A stretch of DNA of 64,000 nt, from assembly GCF_009873495.1 (NCBI RefSeq), contig NZ_CP046703.1, forward strand, positions 5,002,501 through 5,066,500, read 5' to 3'. The stretch's first letter is position 1; every line of letters starts with the position of its first letter. The notes under the pieces were generated by a model that did no database searches, was not told the origin of the DNA, and worked only from the letters and a program-made list of their open reading frames with translations. Positions 17,592 through 26,136 of the stretch are shown in pieces. Source of the DNA: Nostoc sp. ATCC 53789. Its GTDB lineage: Bacteria; Cyanobacteriota; Cyanobacteriia; Cyanobacteriales; Nostocaceae. The translations under genes were made by a program, and so were the position numbers.

Positions 17592-18356
17592 ATGCTAACT
17601 GCTGAACGACGACAATTTATCTTAGAAATTCTGCGTCGTGATAAAAAGGTACTTTCGACAGAACTTAGTGCTGTTCTGAAGGTTTCTGAGGATACGATTC
17701 GCCGGGACTTGCGAGAACTGGCAGAAACTGGGCTATTGCAACGCGTTCATGGGGGAGCGCTTCTCAAATCTCCAGCCACCGCTAGTTATGCCGATCGCCA
17801 AAAGCAAGCGCCAAAAGAAAAGGAAGCGATCGCTCGGACAGCAGCAAAATTAGTTTGTACGGGACAGGTGGTGATTTTAGATGGAGGTACAACAACTCTC
17901 CAAGTAACCCGTCATTTGCCTCTAGATTTGCACGCAACAGTGATCACAAATAGTCCGCCAATAGCCGTTGCTTTAGCAGAACATCCCCATATAGAGGTTG
18001 TGATGTTAGGTGGACAACTTTACAAAAAAGCCTTGGTGAATGTGGGTACTGTCACGATTGAGACTTTACGGATGATTCGTGCAGATTTGTGCATGTTGGG
18101 GGTTTGCAGTTTACATCCAGAAGTTGGGATTAGTGTACCTAACCTCGACGAAGCGCACGTCAAACGAGCCATGATTGCTGGCTCGGCTGAAGTAGTCGGA
18201 TTAGTCACAGCAGAAAAATTAGACACGGCTGCTCCTTATCTAGTGGAGTCTATTCATGCTCTGACTTACCTAGTAACAGCACCTACGGTATCTAATAATA
18301 TGCTGAGTGCCTACAAAGCTTTAGGTTTGACAATTATACGTGATGAGTACGAGTGA
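17592..18356 (+). CDS. DeoR/GlpR-family transcription regulator
   Basis: This is a 254-residue regulator from the ATG at 17592. The frame opens 39 codons earlier, but the family starts with ERRQFILEIL, which fits 17592. An N-terminal winged HTH (VSEDTIRRDLRELAETG, residues 30-46) is followed by a DeoR C-terminal sensor domain with VILDGGTTTLQV near 100, typical of sugar-phosphate binding. Its divergent partner is the transketolase-like gene, which is a likely target. The effector is probably a sugar phosphate, by family knowledge. Confidence 0.9.
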   Translation: MLTAERRQFILEILRRDKKVLSTELSAVLKVSEDTIRRDLRELAETGLLQRVHGGALLKSPATASYADRQKQAPKEKEAIARTAAKLVCTGQVVILDGGTTTLQVTRHLPLDLHATVITNSPPIAVALAEHPHIEVVMLGGQLYKKALVNVGTVTIETLRMIRADLCMLGVCSLHPEVGISVPNLDEAHVKRAMIAGSAEVVGLVTAEKLDTAAPYLVESIHALTYLVTAPTVSNNMLSAYKALGLTIIRDEYE

Positions 18357-18380
18357 TCTGATTTTGAAGATGCGATCGCT

Positions 18381-18473
18381 GGGGATTGGGGAAGGGAATA
18401 GGGTACAGGTTAGAGGGTACAGATTATTCCCTGTTACCTGTCACCTGTCACCTCTTCCCTAACCCCAATCCCC
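18381..18473. terminator. long inverted repeat between convergent genes
   Basis: GGGGATTGGGGAAGGG at 18381 pairs with CTTCCCTAACCCCAATCCCC ending at 18473. Inner GTACAGGTTAGAGGG and TACCTGTCACC add a second arm. It separates the converging DeoR and DUF3172 genes and may terminate both. A related inner repeat recurs after rpsI. Confidence 0.5.
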
Positions 18474-18477
18474 AAAT

Positions 18478-19017
18478 CTAAAATCTATCTGTTTCTTGAG
18501 GTGTTCCAACTGCTCCCGGTTGAGCCGTAAAGAAGTTTTGAGCAGCTTCATTCTGATATATACACCTAATATCAGGTTGGCCACTGTCCAAGTTACCTGT
18601 GAAGCCAAAGGTATTCAGACGATTTTTGCAATCTCTTACCTGATCCGATGTCACTAGCTTACGTTGCTCTAAAAGCGCCCAGTTATTTTGTCGGATCACA
18701 CATCCAGGACGCATACTCGGCTGGGCAACATAAACATTAAAAGGGTTGAGAGTAACGAACAGTCTAGCGTCCATCACCATCGCGCTAGCTCCGTACTGCA
18801 CACAAATTTCCGGGTTTGGTGCTTTGGTGTCAATGAATTCACGGGAAGCCACATTTGATGGGGCTAACGTGGTTGTAGAACTAAAAGCAATGCCAATCCC
18901 AATTCCTAAAATCAACACCCCTCCCATAATTGCGATGGTGAAGAGGTTAAACATAGGGGATTGGAAAATAGAGGGTTTAGAAGTAGTAGCCGATCTACCA
19001 GTGGGTTTACGTCTCAT
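18478..19017 (-). CDS. DUF3172 membrane-anchored protein
   Basis: This 179-residue protein matches the cyanobacterial DUF3172 family. A polar basic N-terminus (MRRKPTGRS) precedes one membrane helix (residues about 26-48, Gly/Ile-rich). A conserved soluble domain follows with CVQYGASAMVMDARLFVTLN, FNVYVAQPSMRPGCV and RNNWALLE-like segments and four Cys. The protein is probably anchored in the plasma or thylakoid membrane with the domain outside. Function is unknown. Confidence 0.85.
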   Translation of the reverse strand: MRRKPTGRSATTSKPSIFQSPMFNLFTIAIMGGVLILGIGIGIAFSSTTTLAPSNVASREFIDTKAPNPEICVQYGASAMVMDARLFVTLNPFNVYVAQPSMRPGCVIRQNNWALLEQRKLVTSDQVRDCKNRLNTFGFTGNLDSGQPDIRCIYQNEAAQNFFTAQPGAVGTPQETDRF

Positions 19018-19398
19018 TGTTGCTTAATCACCTTCACGTCGATTTTGCAGGGAGTTGTCTCAAGTTTTCTCTCTCTTTTCAGTATGCCTAGTCTTGACTG
19101 TAATTGGCTGCAATTTTCTGTACGATATACTTTTTAAACAATAAAAATAGCAACTTATCTAGATAACTTACTCTGCATTAATAAATAAAGGCTGTTAATA
19201 AGCGGCTCTCTTTGAAAATATGGCTATAATAACTATTTAGAATTCATATTACCGGGGATGATGGCGCTCTCGTCGATGCCAATATTTACCCTTATTCCAG
19301 TTTCTTTGGTACAGGATACCAATTTTGCTAGTGATTGCGATCGCACTTTCTCTGTAGTGTGGTTATAAATTCGCTCACCAGCAGGATTAAAACTTTAA

Positions 19399-19908
19399 TT
19401 ACAACCTCTGTTTTAACTGTTGAATTTTCTGTAAAACTTTTTCTCGATGCTGCGTCAACTTTATCCATCGGGGTAGGCGGCTGGCAAGACTGCCATTGTG
19501 CCAGCCTAACGTGTCATCAGGCAAACGTTCTCGCAACCTTGATTGAACATAGCTTTCCAAGAAGTTCAAATGTGCTTCATTATACGCCCATAGCACCTGA
19601 CCACAACAGGAAGTTTGTAACCACAGAGGCAAGCCAAAAAAATGGTCTAATATTTCATAGCTAGAATTTCTTTCAGCCTTGGAATTGTTTTGCCATAACA
19701 GCAATACGGCTTTTCGCTGCCCATCCTTTGGCTGTTTTTTTGTATAGCTACAGTGCTGACAGATAATTCTTTTGATTGAACTGGGATTTGATTGTTCAGA
19801 GTTTACAGTCAATATTTTGGCACTGCGATTGCATTGTGGGCAGCGAACTAAAATTTCTTCCTCAAAATCAGAAAGCCTTTTGCTGTAGTCTCTAAATCTT
19901 ACAACCAT
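19399..19908 (-). CDS. zinc-ribbon hypothetical protein
   Basis: This 169-residue soluble protein has an N-terminal zinc ribbon: CPQC at residues 23-26 and CQHC at 50-53. Another CC pair (TSCCGQVLWAYNEAHL) lies near residue 100, followed by a region of two helices with many Arg. The order FRDYSKRLSDFEEEI then CPxC then LPLWLQTxCCG is one I associate with a widespread bacterial family annotated as TFIIB-type zinc-ribbon protein of unknown role. The C-terminus is a Lys/Gln-rich helix. The 19018-19398 gap upstream holds no gene I can see. Confidence 0.75.
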   Translation of the reverse strand: MVVRFRDYSKRLSDFEEEILVRCPQCNRSAKILTVNSEQSNPSSIKRIICQHCSYTKKQPKDGQRKAVLLLWQNNSKAERNSSYEILDHFFGLPLWLQTSCCGQVLWAYNEAHLNFLESYVQSRLRERLPDDTLGWHNGSLASRLPRWIKLTQHREKVLQKIQQLKQRL

Positions 19909-20105
19909 TCCAGATGACCACTTCTACCGTTTCTGCAACAATTTCCAGAAAGTTGATTCACCCCACGACAAAACCTGACGTACCCTTCATCAGATGGGCG
20001 TTAAGCAAATTCGTCTAGATACAGCATTTATTTACCAGACTTCCCACCGATTATTTGCATCTTGTGCTTTTCGATTCAGCATTATTGAAATGCTGATTGG
20101 ATTGA

Positions 20106-20158
20106 GTCATCAGTCATTAGTTATAAGCAAATGACTAATGACTAATGACAAAGGACTA
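20106..20158. repeat. heptamer repeat after ndhN
   Basis: GTCATCAGTCATTAG is followed by GACTAATGACTAATGACAAAGG, the same heptamer family as in the ribosomal cluster. It lies next to the stop codon of ndhN. Confidence 0.65.
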
Positions 20159-20632
20159 ACTAGCTAACAGAGTTTTTTCTAGAGAAGTCCAACGGAAGGC
20201 GCGATCGCCACCTCTCTCAATTACTACTTTCACTCGTGGTTCTAGCTGAGGCAAATTCGTTAAATACTCAAGTTCCTCATTGGAAAGAATATGCCCTTCA
20301 ATAATCCACAAAACCAGCCCCTTTGACTTTGGTGGTAGCTGTTCTAGATGAGAATTGAGAATTGGTGGCAAATAGTACACCTGACCTACTGCCGCACCGC
20401 TACCAGTGCTTTTTTTTCCAAGATGAGGAGGTCTGACTCCATGAATTCTTGTGAGATAGGCAGCTACGTCGCCTAGTCCCTTGGCAGTAATGTGGAGGGT
20501 GGTATATCCAGCAGCGCGTAGTCGGCGCTGATATCTACCTTCATAACCCCCTTCCAGAGGTACATACACTCCAAGAGCGCCAAATTTTTCCAGATCGCGG
20601 ATTAAACCGTTGCCAGTGGTAATTAGTGCCAT
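20156..20632 (-). CDS. ndhN: NAD(P)H-quinone oxidoreductase subunit N
   Basis: NdhN is a peripheral subunit of the cyanobacterial and plastid NDH-1 complex, which drives cyclic electron flow and respiration at the thylakoid membrane. The 158-residue protein matches the family along its length: MALITTGNGLIRDLEKFG, GGYEGRYQRRLRAAGY, ITAKGLGDVAAYLT, and the C-terminal VVIERGGDRAFRWTSL. The length is normal. It is divergent from the ribosomal cluster, with about 1 kb between. Confidence 0.95.
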   Translation of the reverse strand: MALITTGNGLIRDLEKFGALGVYVPLEGGYEGRYQRRLRAAGYTTLHITAKGLGDVAAYLTRIHGVRPPHLGKKSTGSGAAVGQVYYLPPILNSHLEQLPPKSKGLVLWIIEGHILSNEELEYLTNLPQLEPRVKVVIERGGDRAFRWTSLEKTLLAS

Positions 20633-20705
20633 AGATTTTCGTCGTATCCCACTTAGATATCTCTATTATTTACCCTGAACTGATAGATTAAAAGCATTTT
20701 CTTCG

Positions 20706-20873
20706 GGAATTGGGAATGGGGCATTGGGAATTGGGAAGAGGACTTGGGGACAAGGAGAAAGACTTGTTTCAAGTTCTCACCTCTTGTCCCCTTGTCCCCT
20801 GCTCCCCTTGTCCCCTGCTCCCCTTGTCCCCTACTCCCCTTGTCCCCTACTCCCCCTGCCTCCCCTACTCCCT
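20706..20873. repeat. CCCCTTGTCCCCTGCT-type minisatellite
   Basis: About five units of a 16-base CT-rich repeat (CTCCCCTTGTCCCCTG) run from roughly 20785 to 20870. They are preceded by GGGAATTGGG-type repeats that are partly complementary. The two halves could form a long fold-back. Confidence 0.75.
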
Positions 20874-20879
20874 AAAAAT

Positions 20880-21672
20880 AACTCTATAAATTACTGGACA
20901 AACATAAATAAATAATTTATATTATTAGATTGTGACCAAACACGCAAATTAGATAAACTTTTTACTGTCATTCTGAGGTAGTGTTAGCATTAAAAGCTGA
21001 TAATTTAATCCAAATTGGATAATATAACTCAGATTGATCATAGACTGGTAAACTAAGAAAGCTTTCAGGTCAACATTGGAGCTTATGGATGAACAATCAA
21101 AGCCAATCCTAAGCTCCAGAGTGAATTTGCTCCCGTGCCTCTGAAAAAGCAGGCGAAATCTTAAACAATAGTTTAAGGTATTTAAGGAAGTAAAACTGAG
21201 CAGCAATGTTAGTTTCATGGCATTACGTCAGTCTCAGTTAACGGATACTGGGCGGTAAAGACCGCTTAAGTCCAACTGCAACACGGCAGTAGCCAAACTC
21301 CGGGAAACCGTCATTAGGGCGTATACCAATCGGAAAACCCGCCGACAGCGCTGCCTCCAGAAAGTGCCAGAGCAATTGCTTGGACGAAAGCATTGCTGCA
21401 CACAGCTTGAAGCTGTAGCGCCTTGCATTGATTCCAGAAGTTACTCCTTCCCAAACGGAAGAGAATTGTAGCTGTTCTGGTGATCTATTGAGTGAAGCTA
21501 AACAGATTCACCAAGCAGTACGGACACGGTTTGTTGTGTCCCAAAGTATTGGACTGGTTTACTGAAACCATTCCAAATTTCGCAGGCTAACTCAGCCTAA
21601 ACTGATGCGTACAAAGCGTGTCCTCTAGAGTCCAATTCCAAGGTCAGCAAGTAGAAAGGAGAACCAGTTACT
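20880..21672 (+). promoter_or_regulatory. promoter and leader region of the ribosomal cluster
   Basis: No convincing gene is seen in this 790-bp stretch; open frames on the minus strand lack codon bias. It must hold the promoter of the rplC cluster. A GCGGT-AAAG-ACCGC hairpin lies at about 21252-21265, and AAGGAGAACC at 21656-21665 is the rplC Shine-Dalgarno sequence. The 21230-21660 part is more GC-balanced than the AT-rich 20880-21050 part and could be a transcribed leader. Confidence 0.4.
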
Positions 21673-22305
21673 GTGTCTGTAGGTATTCTCGGCACCAAGC
21701 TGGGCATGACCCAAATATTTGACGAAGCAGGAGTAGCTATTCCTGTGACTGTCATTCAAGCAGGGCCATGCACTGTTACACAAGTTAAAACGAAACAAAC
21801 CGACGGTTACTTTGCCATCCAAGTTGGTTTTGGCGAAGTTAAACCAAAGGCACTAAACAGACCACTACTGGGTCATTTGGCTAAATCATCTGCCCCAGCA
21901 TTGCGTCACCTAAATGAATATCACACTGATAGTTCTAGTGATTATGCTTTAGGTCAACAGATTAAAGCAGATATTTTTAGTGCGGGTCAAATTGTCGATG
22001 TAGTCGGCACAAGCATCGGTCGCGGTTTTGCAGGAAACCAGAAGCGCAACAACTTTGGTCGTGGGCCCATGTCACACGGTTCCAAAAACCACAGAGCGCC
22101 AGGTTCTATTGGTGCTGGTACAACACCAGGTCGTGTCTATCCAGGTAAGCGGATGGCAGGGCGTTTAGGTGGTAAACGCATCACAATCCGTAAGCTGACC
22201 ATAGTGCGAGTTGATGCAGAACGCAATTTATTGCTAATCAAGGGAGCAATTCCTGGTAAACCAGGCGCTCTAGTAAGTGTTGTACCTGCAAAAGTAGTGG
22301 GATAG
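21673..22305 (+). CDS. rplC: 50S ribosomal protein L3
   Basis: L3 binds 23S rRNA near the 3' end and helps nucleate 50S assembly. The 210 residues match the family: SVGILGTKLGMTQIF at the start, then GRGFAGNQKRNNFGRGPMSHGSK-type segments, and a normal length. It starts at GTG with the strong AAGGAG site. It is the first gene of this cluster; rpsJ does not precede it, as is usual in cyanobacteria where rpsJ lies with the str genes. Confidence 0.98.
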   Translation: MSVGILGTKLGMTQIFDEAGVAIPVTVIQAGPCTVTQVKTKQTDGYFAIQVGFGEVKPKALNRPLLGHLAKSSAPALRHLNEYHTDSSSDYALGQQIKADIFSAGQIVDVVGTSIGRGFAGNQKRNNFGRGPMSHGSKNHRAPGSIGAGTTPGRVYPGKRMAGRLGGKRITIRKLTIVRVDAERNLLLIKGAIPGKPGALVSVVPAKVVG

Positions 22306-22408
22306 TCAAAAGTCATTAGTCAACAGTCATTAGTCAAAAGTCATTGGCTAAAGACAAATGGCAAAAGACCAATGACAAATGACAAGAGACAAAGGACAAA
22401 TAACAAAG
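22306..22408. repeat. heptamer repeat, rplC-rplD spacer
   Basis: TCATTAG-type units and then GACAAATGACAA units fill the whole spacer. AAAGGA within it lies about 14 nt before the rplD ATG. Confidence 0.8.
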
Positions 22409-23047
22409 ATGGTTGAAAGCGTAGTTAAAAATTGGCAAGGAGAACAGGTCGGCGAGACGACCTTCGAGTTGCGCGTTGCCAAAGAAGAAACAGCGTCTCA
22501 TATCGTACACCGCGCCTTAGTACGGCAATTGACTAATGCTCGTCAAGGAAATGCCAGCACAAAAACTCGTGCTGAAGTCAGAGGCGGTGGCCGTAAACCT
22601 TGGCGACAAAAAGGTACTGGTCGCGCTCGTGCAGGGTCTATTCGTTCACCATTGTGGCGTGGTGGTGGTGTGATCTTTGGGCCAAAGCCTAGAGACTTTG
22701 ACCTGAAGTTGAACCGCAAAGAGCGACGTTTAGCACTGCGGACAGCATTTGTCGGTCGTATTGACGACTTGATCGTAGTAGAAGAATTTAGCACCGAACT
22801 ATCTCGCCCGAAGACTAAAGACTTAGTGGCAGCACTTGCCCGTTGGGGAGTAGTACCAGAAAGCAAGGCACTGTTAATTTTGTCTGAAATTGCGGATACA
22901 GATAATGTTTATTTATCAGCCCGCAACATTGAAAATTTAAAACTAATTGCAGCCGACCAGTTAAATGTTTTTGATTTACTGCACGCTGACAAAATTGTAG
23001 TTACGGCATCAGCCCTAGAAAAAATTCAGGAGGTCTACAGTGCCTAG
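22409..23047 (+). CDS. rplD: 50S ribosomal protein L4
   Basis: L4 binds 23S rRNA and lines the exit tunnel. I start it at the ATG at 22409 (212 aa, MVESVVKNWQGEQ). The ten upstream codons are heptamer repeat. The family motif RAEVRGGGRKPWRQKGTG and the RSPLWRGGGVIFGPKPRD loop that reaches into the tunnel are intact. Its end overlaps the rplW start by eight bases, implying translational coupling. Confidence 0.97.
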   Translation: MVESVVKNWQGEQVGETTFELRVAKEETASHIVHRALVRQLTNARQGNASTKTRAEVRGGGRKPWRQKGTGRARAGSIRSPLWRGGGVIFGPKPRDFDLKLNRKERRLALRTAFVGRIDDLIVVEEFSTELSRPKTKDLVAALARWGVVPESKALLILSEIADTDNVYLSARNIENLKLIAADQLNVFDLLHADKIVVTASALEKIQEVYSA

Positions 23048-23354
23048 CTTTGACCCCCGCGACCTTGCCGACTTAGTACGTCGCCCAATAGTCACCGAGA
23101 AGGCGACTATCTTGATGGAGCAAAATAAGTACACCTTTGAAGTAATTCCAAAGGCATCCAAGCCAGAAATCAAGGCTGCGATCGAAGACTTATTTCAGGT
23201 CAAGGTTGTAAAAGTCAACACCACCTTACCACCACGTAAAAAGCGGCGCGTTGGTAAATTTATCGGTTATAAGCCCCAATATAAGCGAGCCATTGTTACA
23301 GTCGCACCTGGGGATGAAGACAAGATTAGACAAGTTCTATTCCCAGAAGTCTAG
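23040..23354 (+). CDS. rplW: 50S ribosomal protein L23
   Basis: L23 sits at the tunnel exit and is the docking site for trigger factor and SRP. The 104-residue protein has the family core RRPIVTEKAT and the loop PPRKKRRVGKFIGYKPQYK. The GTG start lies inside the rplD end, preceded by AGGAGG-like sequence in rplD (TCAGGAGGTC). The length is normal. Confidence 0.97.
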   Translation: MPSFDPRDLADLVRRPIVTEKATILMEQNKYTFEVIPKASKPEIKAAIEDLFQVKVVKVNTTLPPRKKRRVGKFIGYKPQYKRAIVTVAPGDEDKIRQVLFPEV

Positions 23355-23494
23355 GAATTTTAGATTTTAGATTTTAGATTGAGGAGTTTACTGAATAAAT
23401 ACCAAAGATGGTCGCAATTAGTTAAACACTCATTAAATCCAAAATTCAAAATCCGAAATTAAGTAAATCAAAAATCCAAAATCCAAAATAGATT
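23355..23494. repeat. ATTTTAGATTTTAG / CCAAAATCCAAA spacer repeat
   Basis: Tandem TTTTAGAT units are followed by their near complement (AAATCCAAAATTC) up to the rplB start. It can fold back on itself. The same family fills the rplB-rpsS spacer and 57400-57560. Confidence 0.75.
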
Positions 23495-24358
23495 ATGGGT
23501 ACTCGTTCTTATCGCCCTTATACCCCCAGCACTCGCCAAGTTACAGTTTCTGACTTTGCGGAAATCACAAAAACCGAGCCAGAAAAATCCCTAACGACCT
23601 CGAAGCATCGTGCCAAAGGTCGGAATAATACAGGGCGGATTACCAGTCGTCGTCGGGGTGGCGGACACAAACAACTTTACCGGATCATCGATTTTAAAAG
23701 GGATAAACATAATATTCCTGCCAAAGTCGCAGCAATTGAATACGATCCTAACCGCAATGCCCGAATTGCCCTTTTGTATTACCAAGATGGCGAAAAACGG
23801 TACATCCTGCATCCCAACGGATTGAAAGTTGGAACAATAATTATTTCTGGTCCCGAATCTCCCTTTGAAGATGGTAATGCTTTACCTCTATCGCGGATTC
23901 CCTTGGGTACTAGTGTTCACAACGTAGAAATGACTCCTGGTAAAGGTGGTCAAATCGTGCGTGCAGCTGGTGCTAGCGCTCAAGTTGTGGCAAAAGAAGG
24001 TGATTATGTAACTCTCAAGTTGCCTTCGGGAGAAGTCCGCTTAATTCGGCGTGATTGCTACGCCACCATTGGGCAAGTGGGCAACACCGATGCGAGAAAC
24101 CTGAGTGCAGGTAAAGCCGGACGCAATCGCTGGAAAGGTCGCCGTCCGAAGGTTAGAGGTAGCGTCATGAACCCAGTGGATCACCCACATGGTGGTGGTG
24201 AGGGTAGGGCTCCTATCGGTAGATCAGGGCCTGTTACACCTTGGGGTAAACCCACATTGGGCGCGAAGACACGCAATCGCAAGAAACTTAGCAGCAAATT
24301 CATTGTGCGTCGTCGCCGTAAGTCTTCTAAACGCGGTCGCGGTGGTCGTGAATCATAG
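23495..24358 (+). CDS. rplB: 50S ribosomal protein L2
   Basis: L2 bridges the subunits and is needed for peptidyl transferase assembly. The 287 residues include GRNNTGRITSRRRGGGHK, the conserved MNPVDHPHGGGEGR segment with its essential His, and a basic C-terminal tail (RRRRKSSKRGRGG). Length and order are normal. The spacer on each side is a dispersed repeat instead of a plain Shine-Dalgarno region. Confidence 0.98.
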   Translation: MGTRSYRPYTPSTRQVTVSDFAEITKTEPEKSLTTSKHRAKGRNNTGRITSRRRGGGHKQLYRIIDFKRDKHNIPAKVAAIEYDPNRNARIALLYYQDGEKRYILHPNGLKVGTIIISGPESPFEDGNALPLSRIPLGTSVHNVEMTPGKGGQIVRAAGASAQVVAKEGDYVTLKLPSGEVRLIRRDCYATIGQVGNTDARNLSAGKAGRNRWKGRRPKVRGSVMNPVDHPHGGGEGRAPIGRSGPVTPWGKPTLGAKTRNRKKLSSKFIVRRRRKSSKRGRGGRES

Positions 24359-24500
24359 AATTTTAGATTTTAGATTTTGGATTTTAGATTGGGGTCTACT
24401 TGTGAACATTGAAAATTTGTGAAACCAGCTTGGACACCTAATTATCCAAAATCCGAAATTCTAAATCCTAATTCCTAAATCCTAAATCCAAAATTGAACT
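24359..24500. repeat. ATTTTAGATTTTGG spacer repeat
   Basis: TTTTAGATTTTAGATTTTGG units on the left and CCAAAATCCGAAATTC, CCTAAATCC units on the right form an imperfect inverted repeat covering the rplB-rpsS spacer. Confidence 0.75.
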
Positions 24501-24779
24501 ATGGGTCGTTCTCTAAAAAAAGGTCCTTTCGTTGCGGATCATCTCTTAAAGAAAATTGAAAAGCTCAACGACAACAACAGAAAAGAAGTTATTAAAACTT
24601 GGTCAAGAGCTTCAACAATTTTGCCTCTAATGGTAGGTCATACCATAGCTGTTCACAACGGACGACAACACGTTCCAGTTTTTGTAAATGAACAGATGGT
24701 AGGACACAAGTTGGGTGAATTTGCCCCGACACGCACCTACAGGGGTCATGGAAAAAGCGACAAAAAAGCGGGTAGGTAG
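24501..24779 (+). CDS. rpsS: 30S ribosomal protein S19
   Basis: S19 lies in the head of the 30S subunit with S13, near the A-site finger. The 92-residue protein has the family start GRSLKKGPFVADHLLKK and the IVPxMVG-like segment here as ILPLMVGHTIAVHNG, and ends in FAPTRTYRGHGKSDKK. Length is normal. Confidence 0.98.
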   Translation: MGRSLKKGPFVADHLLKKIEKLNDNNRKEVIKTWSRASTILPLMVGHTIAVHNGRQHVPVFVNEQMVGHKLGEFAPTRTYRGHGKSDKKAGR

Positions 24780-24859
24780 TCATTAGTTATTAGTCATTAG
24801 TCATTAGCTAAAGACAAGTGACAAGTGACAAATGACAAATGACAAAATTGGAGAAAATT
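24780..24859. repeat. heptamer repeat, rpsS-rplV spacer
   Basis: GTCATTA units followed by GACAAGTGACAAATGAC units. A true TTGGAG Shine-Dalgarno site follows the repeat just before the rplV ATG at 24860. Confidence 0.8.
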
Positions 24860-25216
24860 ATGGCTACTAATACTACTGAAGTAAAAGCGATCGCTCGTTT
24901 TATCCGCATCTCGGCCTACAAAGTGCGTCGGGTACTCGATCAAATCCGGGGGCGATCATACCGAGAAGCGTTAATCATCCTAGAATTCATGCCCTATCGC
25001 GCCACTGAACCCATATTGAAGGTTCTCAGAAGCGCTGCTGCTAATGCTGAACACAATGCTGGGTTAGATCGGACTCAACTAGTGATTACTCAGGCTTACG
25101 CCGATCAAGGGCCGCCGTTGAAGCGGTTCCAACCAAGAGCGCAAGGTCGAGCTTACCAAATTCGCAAACCGACGTGTCATATTACTGTGGCCGTTGGAGC
25201 CGCACCAGAAAAATAA
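24860..25216 (+). CDS. rplV: 50S ribosomal protein L22
   Basis: L22 binds 23S rRNA and its beta-hairpin forms part of the tunnel constriction. I use the ATG at 24860, which follows GGAG, giving 118 residues. The frame stays open seven codons further into the repeat. The family segments RFIRISAYKVRRVLDQIRG, AAANAEHN and the C-terminal RGRAYQIRKPTCHI-like hairpin are intact. Confidence 0.97.
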   Translation: MATNTTEVKAIARFIRISAYKVRRVLDQIRGRSYREALIILEFMPYRATEPILKVLRSAAANAEHNAGLDRTQLVITQAYADQGPPLKRFQPRAQGRAYQIRKPTCHITVAVGAAPEK

Positions 25217-25269
25217 GCACGCTTACACGAATAAATTACGTAAAGTAAGAAATCTTAGAGGAAGCATTC

Positions 25270-26049
25270 GTGGGACAGAAAATTCATCCAGTTGGTTTTC
25301 GCCTGGGTATTACACATGAACATCAATCCCGTTGGTTTGCTGTTCCTGACCGCTATCCAGAACTTTTACAAGAAGACTACAAACTCCGTCAATACATAGA
25401 ACAAAAGCTGGGTAGACTTGCTCAAAACAACGCCGGAATTTCCGAAGTGCGGATTGAGCGCAAAGCCGACCAAATCGACTTAGAAGTACGCACAGCTAGA
25501 CCCGGTGTAGTAGTAGGACGTGGTGGGCAAGGCATAGAATCCTTGCGTACCGGACTCCAAGGACTATTGGGTAGCAATCGCCAAATTCGCATTAACGTAG
25601 TTGAAGTTCAACGAGTTGATGCTGATGCCTACCTAATTGCCGAATACATTGCTCAACAATTGGAACGCCGGGTTTCCTTTCGGCGGGTAGTGCGCCAATC
25701 AATTCAGCGCGCCCAACGCGCTGGTGTTCAAGGTATTAAAATCCAAGTCAGTGGCCGCCTCAACGGTGCAGAAATTGCCCGGACAGAGTGGACTCGTGAA
25801 GGTAGAGTACCTTTACATACCTTACGGGCTGATATTGACTACTCTTATTGCACGGCAAAAACTGTTTACGGCATTTTGGGCATCAAAGTTTGGGTGTTTA
25901 AGGGAGAAATTATTCCTGGACAGGAACCAGATCCACTACCACCAGCAAGCCGCGATCGCGAACGTGATCCCCGTGATCGCGATCGTGAACCCCGTCGTCG
26001 TCAACAACGTCGTCGCCAGCAATTTGAAGACCGCTCAAATGAAGGATAA
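25270..26049 (+). CDS. rpsC: 30S ribosomal protein S3 with charged tail
   Basis: S3 lines the mRNA entry channel and carries a KH domain. It opens GQKIHPVGFRLGI after a GTG start. KH type-2 sequence VVVGRGGQGIESLR lies near residue 80, and the C domain ends with ILGIKVWVFKGEI. The last 35 or so residues are an Arg/Asp/Glu/Gln-rich tail (RDRERDPRDRDREPRRR) longer than in most bacteria, so total length is 259. The tail DNA contains HIP1-like CGATCGCG strings. Confidence 0.97.
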   Translation: MGQKIHPVGFRLGITHEHQSRWFAVPDRYPELLQEDYKLRQYIEQKLGRLAQNNAGISEVRIERKADQIDLEVRTARPGVVVGRGGQGIESLRTGLQGLLGSNRQIRINVVEVQRVDADAYLIAEYIAQQLERRVSFRRVVRQSIQRAQRAGVQGIKIQVSGRLNGAEIARTEWTREGRVPLHTLRADIDYSYCTAKTVYGILGIKVWVFKGEIIPGQEPDPLPPASRDRERDPRDRDREPRRRQQRRRQQFEDRSNEG

Positions 26050-26136
26050 ATCGTCATTAGTCATTAGTCATTAGTCATTAGTAAATGGCAGATGACAAAT
26101 GGCAGATGACAAATGACAAATGACAAGTAACAAACC
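26050..26136. repeat. heptamer repeat, rpsC-rplP spacer
   Basis: GTCATTA units repeated four times and then GATGACAAATGGCAGATGACAAATGAC units. It fills the spacer completely. Confidence 0.8.

Noticed and set aside
20949..21428. Two minus-strand frames before rplC
   Set aside because: Codon use is not coding-like, no start signals are seen, and the place is that of a promoter and leader.
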